Of a stretch of 64,000 bases of DNA, positions 21,731-33,037 are shown piece by piece. The translations under genes and the position numbers were made by a program. Under the pieces are notes generated by a model that did no database searches, was not told the DNA's origin, and saw nothing but the letters and a program-made list of their open reading frames with translations. Location of the stretch: assembly GCA_928212115.1 (NCBI GenBank), contig CAKMRJ010003334.1, positions 142,001 through 206,000 of the forward strand, written 5' to 3'. How positions within the stretch are numbered: the first letter of the stretch is position 1; every line of letters starts with the position of its first letter. This stretch comes from Lactuca virosa. Taxonomy: Eukaryota > Streptophyta > Magnoliopsida > Asterales > Asteraceae.

Positions 21731-24120
21731 TCAGTGAAAGAATTTAGGTCCCCAAGACTGTTTGGGTCCTTGATTATTAGAACAAACTGCATGATGAAAT
21801 GAAGACCCTAAAATCCAATTTCGAACTTTTGACTTTAAGCTATTAATTAAGTCCACTTCGATAGATAAGGGTACAGAAATGTAGTCATTCGAAGGTTTAG
21901 AGTCCACATTAACTTTCGCCTCTTTCTTCTGAGTTCGTTTCTCACTGAACTTTTCTATTGGAATTGCTCGCCACTTTTGAATAGGAGGATTCGACTCTTT
22001 TGCTGATGAACTTTCATTTGATGATTCATTTAGATACTTCTCATAAGGAACCTTGATTTGTTCTTGAGATAATTTTGCTGATTGAAATTTTTTCCCTTTC
22101 CTTCCAGCCAATGATTGATATTCTTCACATTTGTTTTTCCTTTGACAAATGAAGCTTTGACTGGTTGTTTAGAAGGTGGGTTTGGAAAATGAGGTTGTTT
22201 TGGCTTAAAAGGTTCATTTCGTCTCCCTTGAACGTTCATCATAACAAAATTTCTTGTTGGTAATCTTGTGAAATCATGAAGTTGATATCGATTTTGAAAA
22301 CGATTTTGATAATCCACATTTGTTCTTGTAAAATATTTTTGTGTATTCAAAAATTGATATTGATTCGGAACATAATGATAATTGTTTTGTAAATCTGATT
22401 GAAAACCACTTCTTTGAAAATTGTTTTGTGAAAACCTTTTGTTTTGAAAATTACGATCAAAATTCTTTGATTGTTGGTGTTTTACATAATTCTCACGATA
22501 AGAAGTTTTAACATATGATTTTTTATTTTCATTCGAAACTTTTGCTCTGGTTTTTGAAAAATCTTTTTGAGATTGAGCGGGTTTGGAAATCGGTTTGTTT
22601 TGAACGTCAAATGAACTTTGAGATTTTGTCTTAACATCTTCAGTCTTTTTCTTTTCAAACATTTTTGTTGAATTTCGTTGTTTCTTTTTAGTTTCAAAAT
22701 TCTGCCAATAAGCTTTCTTTCGAGCTTTGTTCATCGAAATTCCATTTTCTTTAGACAATTTTAGAATATCTTCTTTGAAACTTTGAGCTTTTTGATTTGA
22801 TTTTTCAAAAACATTGATATTTGATAGTTGTTCAACTTTTGATTTTTCAGTTTTAATGAACCATGTTCTACTTGGTTTTTATCGTTGAAAAGTTGACGAA
22901 TTTTTATTGAGATTATTTGCAACAGTGCTTTAATTTGAGAAAAATCCTTCCTTCGAAGCTTTCTTATTATCCTCTTCAACAATTTTGTTAACTTCAGGTT
23001 TAACCTTTTCTCCATTTCAAGTTGTGACAAATACTTGATTTGGAAAATTGACATCATTAGTGCACTTGAAATTTGGATATAAAACATAATTTGGTTCAAG
23101 ATAATGAGAACCCTTTTCTTTCAAGAATTTGTCAAATTTATCTGTTTCTTCGAAAACCTGATCAACAACAACTCGGGAAATGGTTGTTTCATTCGAAACT
23201 TCTTCATCATCATCACTATCTGTTTGACTATCTTCGACAGTCACATAGTCAGGATCATGAACTTTCGAAGTAGAGGGTTGGTCTTTGTCAACTTTAACCG
23301 AAGAATCACAATATTTTTCTTTACCCTTAGCTAAAGATTTGACATTAATGACAACCAATTGAGAACAGTCAACAACTTCCTCTTCTTCAATTTCACTGAT
23401 ATTATCAGAATAATCTTTAATATCAACAAAATTGTTTTGAGAGTCAGATGTCGAATTCTCAGTTCTTTTCAAAATTTTGATTTGTTCATCTTTGTTTAAG
23501 GTCTGATTAACAATATCAACAAGATCATTTGCATTTAGATATTCATAAATTTTCACAATTCCATATGGATATCTATTATCAGGAACCTTATCAAACTCAT
23601 AAATTGTCATCTCACAGTCATAAGAAGTTGAATTTATTTTCTCCCTTTCGAAAGCTAAAAAGGGTAGAAGCTTCCTATGTTGTTCTTTGCTAATGTCAGA
23701 TGAATGATGCAATTCAGTCAATTTACCATATAATCTTTTTGCTGAGTTACAATAAATGTTTCTTTGTTTCAACAAAATCTTATTGTCTGAACTCAAGCTA
23801 TCCCTATCACACATTATGTTTATAATTTGTAATTCTAAATGATCTATTTTTGCTTTCTTTGACTCCAAGATCCTTTGTGTATCTAGCAGTTGAGTACTAG
23901 ACTTTTTAGCATCATTACTAGCAGAGTTAAGCAGATCATTAACAAAAGTAATTGCATCATCAAACTTAGATAAAATCGAATTATATGCATTGAAAGGAAT
24001 GTTAAAGGATTGTAAAAGAGAACGTACCTGAGATGTCATTGGGGATTTATGAGTAAATGTCAAAACGAAACACTTTCCAGTAACTTTCCCTTCCTCCTTT
24101 TCCTCATATCTTGCGAACAT
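21731..24120 (-). pseudogene. gag: Extended gag tail, element II
   Basis: Open pieces 23017-24120 (367 codons), 22030-22758 and 21731-22111. The first reads through SPMTSQVRSLLQSFNIPFNA, IMCDRDSLSSDNKILLKQ, RNIYCNSAKRLYGKLTELH, HRKLLPFLAFEREK and DKVPDNRYPYGIVKIYEYL, then an acidic stretch. The second is very rich in Asn, Gln, Phe and Lys (NFDRNFQNKRFSQNNF), like a low-complexity RNA-binding linker. It shows that in the ancestor gag ran on without a break to the protease. The stop at 23017 and a frameshift near 22100 break it now. Confidence 0.75.
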
Positions 24121-24138
24121 GGCCCCATGCGAAGGATT

Positions 24139-25351
24139 TCACATTTCTTCATCATCGGAGCCTGATGACCATATCTGATATGTTCCCTCTTCATCATCTT
24201 CCCCTTTCGCAACAAGAGATACTTCTTTTGTCCTTGCTATCACTCCCTCTAACCTCTCAGAATAATAAGCTTCAACCTTAACCCTATTTTTCTTTTCGTC
24301 CTTCTTTCGCAACATGCAATCATTTGCCATGTGATTTGCTCCGTTGCAATAGTGACAGTCAAATCCAAAGTCCCATTTGAGCTTTTCCTCCACCTTCGAC
24401 TCTTCATTGTGTACTTCTTTCTTTTCAATCTTCTTTTCCTCATTAACCTTCCCAGAAAAACTTCCTTTAGCTTCACCTGCTCTTGAATTTGCATTAAAAG
24501 GCTTTTTGTAAAACTTCTTCACTCGATTATTTGAATAAAAAGCTACAGCTTCGTCATCAGAGTTGACGATCAGACCTTCGTCATCAAATTTCTCCTTCTC
24601 AACCACTTCTTTCTCATTCTCTCTTCCAGAAACCTTTCGACACAAGTGCAAGCGGACCACCCAGACTGATCCTTGTTTCTTCAGCTATTTCATTCACTTT
24701 TGATTCATGTGCTTTCAACACGTTGTAGAGATCATTTAGTGAAAAATAGTCAAAAATTTGTTGTGTCTTCACCATCAGACTAACATTTCGCCACTCTTTG
24801 CGTATCCCCATAATAAATGTGAGATTGAACTCCATTGTTGACCTTGTGATCCCATATCTATTGCACTTGTATATGAGTTCATACAGATGATCATAGTACA
24901 ATTCAATGGATTCTCCTTCTTTCTGCTTAAACTCTCGTAACTCCAACAGACAATGCTTGACTGAACTGATTTTTGTTTTCTCATTGCCCTGATACTTCTC
25001 CTTCAAAGTAGTCCAGATCTCCTTTGAGGTTTTGCAACTACGAACATTATTGTATACGACTGGTGGAAGAGCACCACGGAGTTCTCACGTACATCTCTTT
25101 TCATTTTTCAGCAACCTTTCAGTTTGATCATTAACCTTTGGATTTGTAGCAGAAGTTCCAACACTTCGAATAGAAGGAGGATGAACATCATCAGTGATGC
25201 ATTTCCAGAGTTCCTCATCGATTCCATTTAAGTAGTCCTCCATACGATCAACCCATTGATCGTAGAACTCAGGAATCAACATAGGAATCTTCGTTGATGA
25301 TCCAAGGAGATGAGAATAAGATGTCATGGTGTTCATGTTAAAGTTCGCCAT
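24139..25351 (-). pseudogene. gag: Copia gag, element II
   Basis: Gag homologous to 14964-16442. I place the start at the Met of MANFNMNTMTSYSHLL (25351) by comparison with element I; the open frame extends upstream to 25384. Pieces: 25085-25351, 24614-25006 and 24139-24660. Stops interrupt after EKRC and after SDDEE (24139), and there is one frameshift near 24640. The knuckle CHYCNGANHMANDC is intact. Core motifs: GSSTKIPMLIPEFYDQW, ESIELYYDHLYELIYKC and FIMGIRKEWRNVSLMVKTQQ. Confidence 0.9.
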
Positions 25352-25577
25352 TATTGTACAGAAGGTTTTTGAGAAAAGCTTCAAGAATTTTGAAAATTAA
25401 TGGATGAATCAACCAGAAAACAGAAATCGAACACTCGATTAAACAATCTAATCGCATAATCGAATCACTACTGAAGATCTAATAAGTCAGAATCAAAAGT
25501 GCGGAAACTTTTGAATCTACAACGAGATTCAAAATACTTTTGAAACTTGAGAAAATCAGATCAATGCAGAATGATTC
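25352..25577 (-). other. Element II 5' leader, gag-proximal part
   Basis: Leader sequence between gag and the element III insertion. Its last bases GATTC are duplicated at 41500-41504, where the leader resumes with the primer-binding site. It is similar to the element I leader at 16443-16674. Confidence 0.8.
25573..25577. repeat. 5-bp target-site duplication GATTC (left copy)
   Basis: It precedes the TG of the left LTR of element III and is repeated at 41500-41504. Confidence 0.92.
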
Positions 25578-25913
25578 TGAGGGGATTATAACCCTTTAGA
25601 TCGATTAGATCTTTAACAGGTAAATCAATAAGAATGACAAATACTGAAACACTCAATGAATCAATCCTTATGTCGAATGATTAAATATAGTCACACCTCA
25701 GAAGATCTCGACTAAGAACTTCCTCTGTAGAGGTGTGGTAGGGTTTATAGTACAATCAATGAGATAATTATCAAAGCGTTAATGACAAGGATGCATGCAT
25801 GCACCTTATATACTAAATCCTAGAAAGATAAGCACGGTTGGACAGGCCCAAACCGAGAGTACATAATGTACCGAACTACTAAGGCCCAATGGCACAACCT
25901 TTTAAACCCATCA
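25578..25913 (-). repeat. Element III 3' LTR (336 bp)
   Basis: It runs TGAGGGGATT...AAACCCATCA on the plus strand and matches 41164-41499. A minus-strand TATATAAG is at 25805-25812. Confidence 0.93.
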
Positions 25914-25927
25914 ATCTCCCCCTTTAC
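25914..25927 (-). promoter_or_regulatory. Polypurine tract of element III
   Basis: On the minus strand, TAAAGGGGGAGAT abuts the 3' LTR. Its GGGGGAG core equals the repeated core in the integrase-RT linker. Confidence 0.85.
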
Positions 25928-25945
25928 GCCAGTTGAGGCGAGAAA

Positions 25946-27043
25946 CTACTTCGGTTGAGTAGGAGCAGATGATCTCACGGTCTTCAACAGATTCAGTATA
26001 ATAGCAAGAAGAGTTTGACGAAAGTGAATATACCACCGAAGCATGTCTGTAAACAACTTTTTATCTGCAACACTGTTCTGGTCACACCTATTTATAATTT
26101 CAAGAATGTGCTCTAAGAATGCAGTGGAGAACAAGTGCTTATCAGCTAGATCGAACAAACATCTTTGACCTTCGCCCCTTGTGAACATAACGGTGTAAAA
26201 TTGTGGATCAATTTTGCCTTTAATCATCACCGACATATCACTTGCTTTCCCGATTGGCTTTATAATCGGCTTCTTCCTGATTGCATAAGCGATCTCCTGA
26301 TCCATTTTTGCCACTTCAAAAATATAGCAGACTAGCATCCGCTTGATATGATCAATAATAGGCTCGTATTCTTGTTGATTGGTCAGGAAAATGTTGTTCA
26401 AAAGAATCCAATCATGGGGATTTAAGTTCGACAGATCAGCAAGAGAGATCTCATTAACCGAACCGCTTGATCCTCGTGTTACCTTGAATTTGACATTCAC
26501 AAACTTCCCTGCCGAAGTTGGTTTCAATACCTTCACAGTTGTGATTTTATGATTACTCCAAGTGAGTTATTGCGGTTGAGAGAAAGAAAGATAAAATTCG
26601 AGCAAGTCTCGATCAACCTTTGGATCTGGAGAAGGGATAGGTACAGTCGAATCAAAACAATGAAATACGAATGCTTTTCGAGTGATGGTCATATCAAACT
26701 GATCATCCTTGGAATTTTCAAGACCGAAGGAAAGGACTGGTTCAAGCCAGTGTGTGCTTGGAGAGTCAATCGCCTCTTTCAAAAGTCTTTCCATTGTCCA
26801 CAGAGGAAACACAGATTTCCTCTATTCTAAGACTTCGTTCGCTTTCCTCTGTTTATCAAACATTTCCTTCGCTTTTCGAACCTTTGCCTGAATCTCTCGA
26901 TCATCAGGCTTAACTTTGAGGCTTTCGGTTTTAGAAGCTTTTTTTCCTGTATCTGTCTCGTCATCGATTTCAACCTCATCATCATCACCAATCTTTTTCT
27001 TTCGTTTGTCCTTCATACTGCCCGAAGCTTCATTACCCTTCAA
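25946..27043 (-). pseudogene. Accessory ORF of element III, C-terminal module
   Basis: Three open pieces in one frame (26822-27043, 26567-26812, 25946-26536), separated by single stops. They start with Lys/Glu/Asp-rich sequence (KDKRKKKIGDDDEVEIDDE, KAKEMFDKQRKANEVLE). A 196-codon module follows with FVNVKFKVTRGSSG, SNLNPHDWILLNNIFL, HIKRMLVCYIFEVAKMD, RCLFDLADKHLFSTAFLE and KKLFTDMLRWYIHFRQTLL. The last parts align with the end of the element I frame at 3644-4417. The stop lies 18 bp before the polypurine tract. No enzyme motif or membrane span is evident. Function is unknown. Confidence 0.72.
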
Positions 27044-28568
27044 CTCAGCAGTGACTTTCGGTTGGGTGATAGGTTTACTTTTTGGAGGTGGCTGATATTG
27101 ACCCTGGCCCTGAGTAACATTTTCTCCCCTTGTTTCGGAGGAACAACGGGCTCCGGAACACCCTCAATCCTGCTTTGAATATTGAGAGCAGGTCTCAATT
27201 TCTCAGCTAAGTGGCGTCTAATGGAGATGGTAAGGACCGAATCATGAGCTTCCAAAAGATGTAAAAGAATGGAGTGTACATCACCAACAGAGCTTTTAAC
27301 CACTGCACACTCAAACTTTAATTTGTCAATTTCCTTGGTCGCAGCCTTGAGCTTCAGATTCTGAATTTTAAGCTGAGAAGTTCGCTTATCCAGCTCATCC
27401 ATAATCCTGTTTTCGACATCAAGTTCAGCTTCAAGTTGAGTGAGACGTGCATCAACTGAAGTGTGAAGCTCAGTGTTGGCGGTCTGAATTGCTTGGCGTG
27501 CTTCCTCAAAATGCTTCTTTTCAGCCTCCGGTGAACGCGTAAGATTATCAATAGAAGCATTCACTGTTTGAGCATTCTTCTGAGTGGCAACTTGGATAGA
27601 ATCAAGAAAGAGTTGAGCATCAGAAACTAGTTTTTCGACATTTGTGGTCGCTTGCTTGCAATCCTTGGTGGAGGCTTCGACTGCAATGGAAGCTTTCTAA
27701 CAGGTGGAAGTGGAGGCTTCAATTGCTTTAACAGCATTAGAGATGGAAGTGTCATGCTCTTTGACAAAGGTTGCCAACAACACCTTGATTGCTGCTTCGG
27801 AGTATGCACTGCCAGAAGAGGAAGAGAGCATCCGGTCGAGCTTGTCATTCATAGACTTTAAATGCTTCTTCGTGACAGGAGCATCATCATCATCATCATC
27901 ACTCTGTACTCGATAAGGACTAAAGTAAACAGAGTCGAATTCCATGTCTTCTCCACCAAGGACAGGTTCAGATTCGTGGGAAGGAGTAGGTGATAAAGGT
28001 TGTGAGGTAATTGGGGGTTCAGAACCGAAAGTAGATGCCCCCGTATCAGATACGTGGACACGAATAGTAGGTTCGGTTGGAGAAGTAGTAGTGGTAGTAA
28101 CTTCGGTGAATAAAGGGGTTGGAATTGGAATCGAGGTGGTAGTGGAAGATGAGATGGGTAGAGGAAAGGGAGCAATAGTAATTGGAACCGAATGTGTAGG
28201 AGAAGGAGGAGGTGAGTATCAATTACCTTCATTAGTTAGGGAGCGTGGAGGCGAATTACCTCGAGGCGGACTTTCGGTGTGAGAAACATCGTCTTCAGTT
28301 GACTCGGGGTCTGGCTGTGGGTCAGATGGAACATATTCTATGTCACTTGAAGAAGGGGAAGGAGACTTCGGTTTGTGAGCTTTCTTCTTGGTCTTTCGTT
28401 TCTTTGGAGCAATAGGGGCTGCTTGTTCAGACTTGCGCTTCTTGGGAGTAGAAGCTTTTGAGGATTGACCTTCCTTTTCCCCTTTTCTTTCAGGCTTCTT
28501 CCCTCTTTTCGTTGGTTTATCGGCTGCTTCTAGTGAACTTTGCATTTCTGGAGTAAGCTGCCTTGGCC
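27040..28568 (-). pseudogene. Accessory ORF of element III, basic, acidic and coiled-coil middle
   Basis: Pieces 28219-28545, 27697-27945 and 27040-27564 lie in one frame, broken by TGA at 28219 and TAG at 27697. The first is strongly basic, with two PKKRK-like nuclear localisation signals (TPKKRKSEQ, APKKRKTKKKAHK). A Ser/Thr/Pro-rich linker leads to an acidic run (QSDDDDDDAPV) and KKHLKSMNDKLDRMLSSSSG. The third piece is coiled coil (EAEKKHFEEARQAIQTANTE, LTQLEAELDVENRIMDELDK). A frameshift near 27110 separates it from the C-terminal module. The same domain order occurs in element I. Confidence 0.7.
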
Positions 28569-29427
28569 CTATGGGGGGGGGGGGACTTCTTGTACTCAGT
28601 TATAACCTTGCTTTCATTGGACACACACCTGTACATAGATTCCGGAATCGAACCAATGAAGAGAAATTTGGAGGGATCTGAGACAAGAATCCTCGTCGTG
28701 TGGAACGTAGCAATTGATGACATCAGTGAATCCGCCATTGTTGGAACATGAAACTTTTCCATTGCCCATCGAGTAACGAGAGTCCAAAACCTAGCACAAG
28801 AAATTTCAGAGTACCTTGAAGAAGAGCTTATACTCTGAACCAGATGAGACCATAAGATTGATCCAAAATCCATGTTAACCCCATGGTACATACCGTAAAG
28901 AAGGGTCATGAACACCCTGCTCACGCCATCAGAACCTGCAACCCTCTCCGATAAACCCTTGGAGAGGAGGGTAAATAGACCGTTCCACTGAGGAGGAAGA
29001 CATGATTTCTTGAACTTTGTGACCATGGTGAGAATCTCAGTGTACCCCATATCATAGAACATTGCGAAGAGTTGAGTGGTGGTAATGGAATCAAGGTTAA
29101 TCATGGAGTCGTCGACAGCAAGCCGTAGCAGGAAACAAACCTAGCTTTTGAAATCGACGTCTTTTAATTCACGATCTCAAAGAAAATACGCTCCTTAGCT
29201 TTATCGTAGTCAGCGGTTGAGTAGACCTGTGAAAGCATCAACAGTGGAACACATTCAACCTGCGTGAGAGCAATCACCAGCGGGGAATACTTGAGACATT
29301 CGACCACATGAAGCATGTATGAATCATAGACGAATGGATTCAGTTCGATGATAAGATTCTGATTAGGTTTGATGGTCAGAAGAGATGACTGAGCAGTTTG
29401 TTCGTAAACAGAGGATGATTCAGCCAT
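28569..29427 (-). pseudogene. Accessory ORF of element III, N-terminal domain
   Basis: I place the start at the Met of MAESSSVYEQTAQ (29427), equivalent to MAADPNS in element I; the open frame extends up to 29538. Pieces: 29164-29427 (ending KERIFFEIVN, then stop and frameshift) and 28569-29104. The second holds LFAMFYDMGYTEILTMV, KFKKSCLPPQWNGLF, SRVFMTLLYGMYHGVNMDF and ISCARFWTLVTRWAMEK, with clear equivalents in the element I domain. It leaves frame at a run of 12 G (28573-28584). The domain may be related to plant transposon ORF1-like domains (recall). Confidence 0.72.
28573..28584. repeat. G12 homopolymer at a frameshift
   Basis: A run of 12 G (12 C in the coding sense) sits exactly where the accessory frame changes phase. 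It may be a real slippage mutation or a sequencing/assembly length error. Confidence 0.9.
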
Positions 29428-30779
29428 TGTTATAGGTTTGAGGAAGAAGATGAACAGGAGATGTTTGCCAGTGTTTTCTTGAGAGAATGGAGATTTGGTA
29501 AAGTAGCCCAAAAGGTGTGAGAAAACTTTATATACCATCGCCAGGAGAGAGAAAAAATATTGAGTAATGATTCCACGATTTTTCCCGAATCAACGCCTGA
29601 AAAAGCGTGATTTGACAGCTGGGCTTCCCTATGAAGACGTCATCAGGCGTGATATTAGGAACCATTTCAAATTCACGCGCCTTTCCATCCTTATCTCCTT
29701 TCAAATTTTGAATCGTTTCGAATTCATGCTGACTCATCCATTTCCTTTTAAATAAATCGACTCCACCATAAAGAAGCGAAGCTATATGTCCGAAAATAGC
29801 TTATTAGCAACCGAACAAGTGTTTTGAAAAATCATAAAGATTTTCGTGCAAGTCAGTGTGAAAGATAAAGAAATAAAGCAAATTTTATGTGGGATATCAG
29901 TGATGTCAAACAAGACATGAAACAGTGGATTACGGGCACGAATCTCTTCCTTCAAAGTCAAGAGAGACTTCAAAGTGCTTGTGTGGTTCCCCGTGAAAAT
30001 ACGATCAAATACTTATTCAGAAGCATTGAAAGGCATCTTATTATTATAAGGCTAGTGATGGTGGTTAAGCTTCAATCCATGCTTTGGTGCTCGACATAAG
30101 ACCGAAAGTGGATGAAGTACTTGTGAGACCGATGTAGCCTATTAAACAAGTAGGTTTGTTCATTTTGCAGTGATTTGGTGAATAACAGAAATCTCAAAAA
30201 GAATAAAACAAAGCTGGATCCTATGGGAAGAAACGTCTTGGTGTTACACAATTTCATAAAGATCACGCAAAAATAAGAAGAGATTTCTAGAGGTAGCAAG
30301 TAATAGCTTGAACATTAGAGCGTTCACCATCAATTCATTTAAGGTATTGGATATTGGGTTGCACTTAGCACGTGGTGAATGAAACTAAGATCATTAACAC
30401 AGAAGCTGTGTAACCATAAACCTCAGTGGTAAGTGCTGAGAGTCTCAAGGGTTACGATTATGAAACGAAAGTAGATGGAGAAGAGAGTAGGTGGTTAAAG
30501 AACCGAAAGTACCTCTGCTATATAAAAATGACAAAGCAGACAACTCTTTGACTCAATATGAGAAGAGTAAGGTAGCTCATGACTGGAGTGATTTTGGGGC
30601 CTCATTGGGAAGAAACGATTGGTGTTTATCGAATCATTAAGGCTTCACTCAGAGTCTTGGAGGCTTCGGTCTACATGTAGCAACATGCTTCTAGGGACAC
30701 CTAGCTAGTACAAAGATAAGAAAGTTATACCTTCCCCAACATCATTTTGTGTCACTTCTTGAAACTAGGTAAGAATGGA

Positions 30780-30980
30780 GAGTTAAAACTAAAAACAAAT
30801 AGAAATATTTTTTTAGTTTTGGATTTTTGTGAAAAATAATAAAAACAAAAAATAAAATATTTTTGGATTTTTTGTAATTTCTGAAAAATAATAAAAACAG
30901 AAAAATAAAATGTTTTTGGATTTTTGTAATTTCTGAAAAATAATAAAAACAGAAAAATAAAATGTTTTTGGATTTTTGTG
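30780..30980. repeat. About 51-bp AT-rich tandem repeat
   Basis: Three to four units with core AAAAATAATAAAAACAGAAAAATAAAATGTTTTTGGATTTTTGTAATTTCTG-like sequence, the last two nearly identical. It lies in the element III spacer; a degenerate counterpart is at 8846-9060. Confidence 0.85.
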
Positions 30981-31054
30981 AATAGAAAAGAAGAACATTA
31001 GATAAGAAAGTATACAAAAGATACAATCGAAACTTCACCAAAAAGCAGTGAAGT

Positions 31055-31268
31055 GAAATAGACCGAGCGTTCGGTTCATTTCGGTTCCCAAAAAATCAGG
31101 AGCCGAAATAGACCGAGCGTTCGCTCTATTTCGCGTTCGGTCCATTTCGGTTCCCGAAAAATCTAGAGCCGAAATAGACCGAGCGTTCGCTCTATTTCGC
31201 GTTCGGTTCATTTCGGTTCCTGAAAATTCTGGAGCCGAAATAGACTGAGCGTTCGCTCTATTTCGCTT
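31055..31268. repeat. 66-bp tandem repeat with hairpin potential
   Basis: Units containing GAAATAGACCGAGCGTTCG start near 31055, 31105, 31171 and 31237; the last steps are 66 bp. Within each unit GAGCG-TT-CGCTC and CGAAATA...TATTTCG are inverted repeats, so each can fold. It begins 9 bp from the pol stop of element III, on the 3' side in the RNA. Confidence 0.88.
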
Positions 31269-31276
31269 GATAAAAT

Positions 31277-33037
31277 CTAATGAGGCGGAAGCGGTTTCGG
31301 AACTGACTCAGCTTCCATCATTCCTAAGCCTTGTAAAATTTTGTTAAAGTTTGCTTCCGGTAAGGCTATTGTAAAGATATCATCTAGTTGATCAGTGGTT
31401 CGAACAAAATGGATTTCCACATTACCATCCTCCATGTGATCCTTGATGAAATGATACCTCAGTGCTATATGTTTCGTTTTTGAGTGTTGCACTGGATTGT
31501 GACATATCCTTATTGTGCTTTCAGAGTCACAATACAAAGGGATTTTCTTCATGTTCAGGCCATAGTCTATAAGTTGACTTTGTATCCATATGACCTGTGA
31601 GGTACAAGACGCTGCGACTATGTATTCGGCTTCGGCCGTGGAAAGAGACACACATGTTTGGTTCTTCGATTGCCAACTGACGAGTTTGCCATCAAGAAAC
31701 TGACACCCGCTAGTTGTGCTCTTTCGGTCCAGTCCACATCCACCTAGATCGACATCAGAGAATGCTTGTATGAAGAATACTGATTTCGTCGGGTACCACA
31801 GACCGAGAGATAAGGTTCGCTTCAGATATCGAAAAATATTTTTCACAGCTATCATGTGAGGTTCGCGTGGATTAGCTTGAAACCTGGCACAATAACAGAA
31901 AGAAAACATTATGTCTGGTCGACTAGCTGTTAGATACATTAAACCCACCTATCATTTGGCGATAGAGGGTCATGTCAACAGCTGGTTTTTCCAGAGAAGG
32001 TGTTAACTTCGTGCCAAACGTCATAGGAACCTTCACTTTTGACTCTCCCATCATTCCAAACTAGACTAGTAAGGTCTTGGTGTAAGCCTCTTCATTAATA
32101 AAAATGCCTTCGGGTCCCTGTCTAATATTCAAGCCAAGGAAAAAGTTAATTGGACCCATTGAGATCATCTCAAACTTAGTCTCTATCAACTTCCTGAATT
32201 CAGCTGTGAGGCTGGGATTCGTGGAACCGAAGATGATATCATCGACATAAATTTGGACGATCATAAGGTGGTCACCTTCTTTCTTACGAAAGAAGGTTGG
32301 GTCAACCGAACCTTGTTTAAACTTAGACATTTTTAGAAATCGAGTAAGTGTTTCATACCATGCTCTAGGAGTTTACTTCAGACCGTAAACCGTCTTGTCC
32401 AGAATGTAGCAGTGATCTGGATACTTTTCGTTCACAAAACCCGGTGGTTGCTCTACGTACACTGTCTATTCTAATTCTCCATTTAAGAATGCACACTTGA
32501 AATCCATTTGGAAAACTTCAAAGTTTTTGTGAGCAGCGTATGCCAGAAAGATCCGAACGGATTCTAGCCTTGCTACAGGAGCGAAGGTTTCTTCGTAATC
32601 TATCCCTTCTATTGACAATATCCCTTGACCACCAGCCTTGCCTTGTTGCGAATTACATTTCCCTCTTTATCCATCTTGTTTCTGAAAACCCACTTCAATC
32701 CAACCACAGATGCATCCTTTGGTGTAGGAATCAGTCTCCATACTTTGTTTCGCTCAAATTCATTGAATTCGTCTTGCATTGCCTGTACCCAATCAGAATG
32801 ATCGAGTGCAGTGTTAATAGTCTTTGGTTCAACTTTGGAGACAAACGAATTAAACATGCAAAATTCCACTTGAGAGAACAATGCAGTTTGTTTCGCTTTC
32901 AGTTGAGAACGTGTGAGAACTCTTTCCGATGATTCACCAATGATTTGGGTTTTTGGATGATCTTTTGTCCATTTGGTGAGGGGAGGATAATTTTTATCAT
33001 AGGAGGGATCCAGTTCAGCATTTACGTCTTCTTCAAA
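31277..33037 (-). pseudogene. pol: Copia RT-RNase H, element III
   Basis: Pieces 32609-32881, 32061-32330 and 31277-31948. RT: ALDHSDWVQAMQDEFNEFER, GLKWVFRNKMDKEGNV, KARLVVKGY, VQIYVDDIIFGSTNPSL (YVDD at 32238-32249) and FFLGLNIRQGPEGIFI. RNase H: FIQAFSDVDLGGCGLDRKST (Asp-Ala-Asp became DVD), LSTAEAEYIVAAS, LYCDSESTIRICHNP and TTDQLDDIFTIALPE. Between pieces the sequence remains recognisable across stops (for example after NGELE and YGLK) and a frameshift near 31940. It ends at 31277 beside the 66-bp repeat. Confidence 0.9.

Larger units (their letters stand above)
17996..25577 (-). mobile_element. Copia element II, main body (interrupted)
   Basis: This is the host Copia element of the nest. 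Gag, protease, integrase, RT and RNase H run on the minus strand from 25351 to 18164 with many stops and frameshifts. Its leader is split by element III: it stops at 25577, and the PBS and 5' LTR continue at 41505-41878. Its 3' part continues left as a 1.7-kb tandem array (units A and Z), itself split by element I. Neither a 3' LTR nor an accessory frame is in the window. The family is close to element I in protein sequence, but this copy is much more decayed and therefore older. Confidence 0.88.
29428..31276 (-). other. Non-coding spacer between pol and the accessory ORF, element III
   Basis: 1.85 kb without coding capacity, in the same position and of the same length as the element I spacer. 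Shared blocks: GCTTGTGTGGTTCCCCGTGAA near 29980, GAGAAGAGTAAGGTAGCTCA near 30560, GCTTCTAGGGACAC near 30688, CTAGTACAAAG near 30706 and ATACCTTCCCC near 30728. Two tandem repeats are listed separately. It may contain the leader or a splice site of the accessory transcript (inference). Confidence 0.6.

Noticed and set aside
22761..23099. Minus-strand Lys/Ile/Leu-rich frame
   Set aside because: It lies in a shifted frame over the gag tail; the true frame, matched to element I, runs through it with stops.
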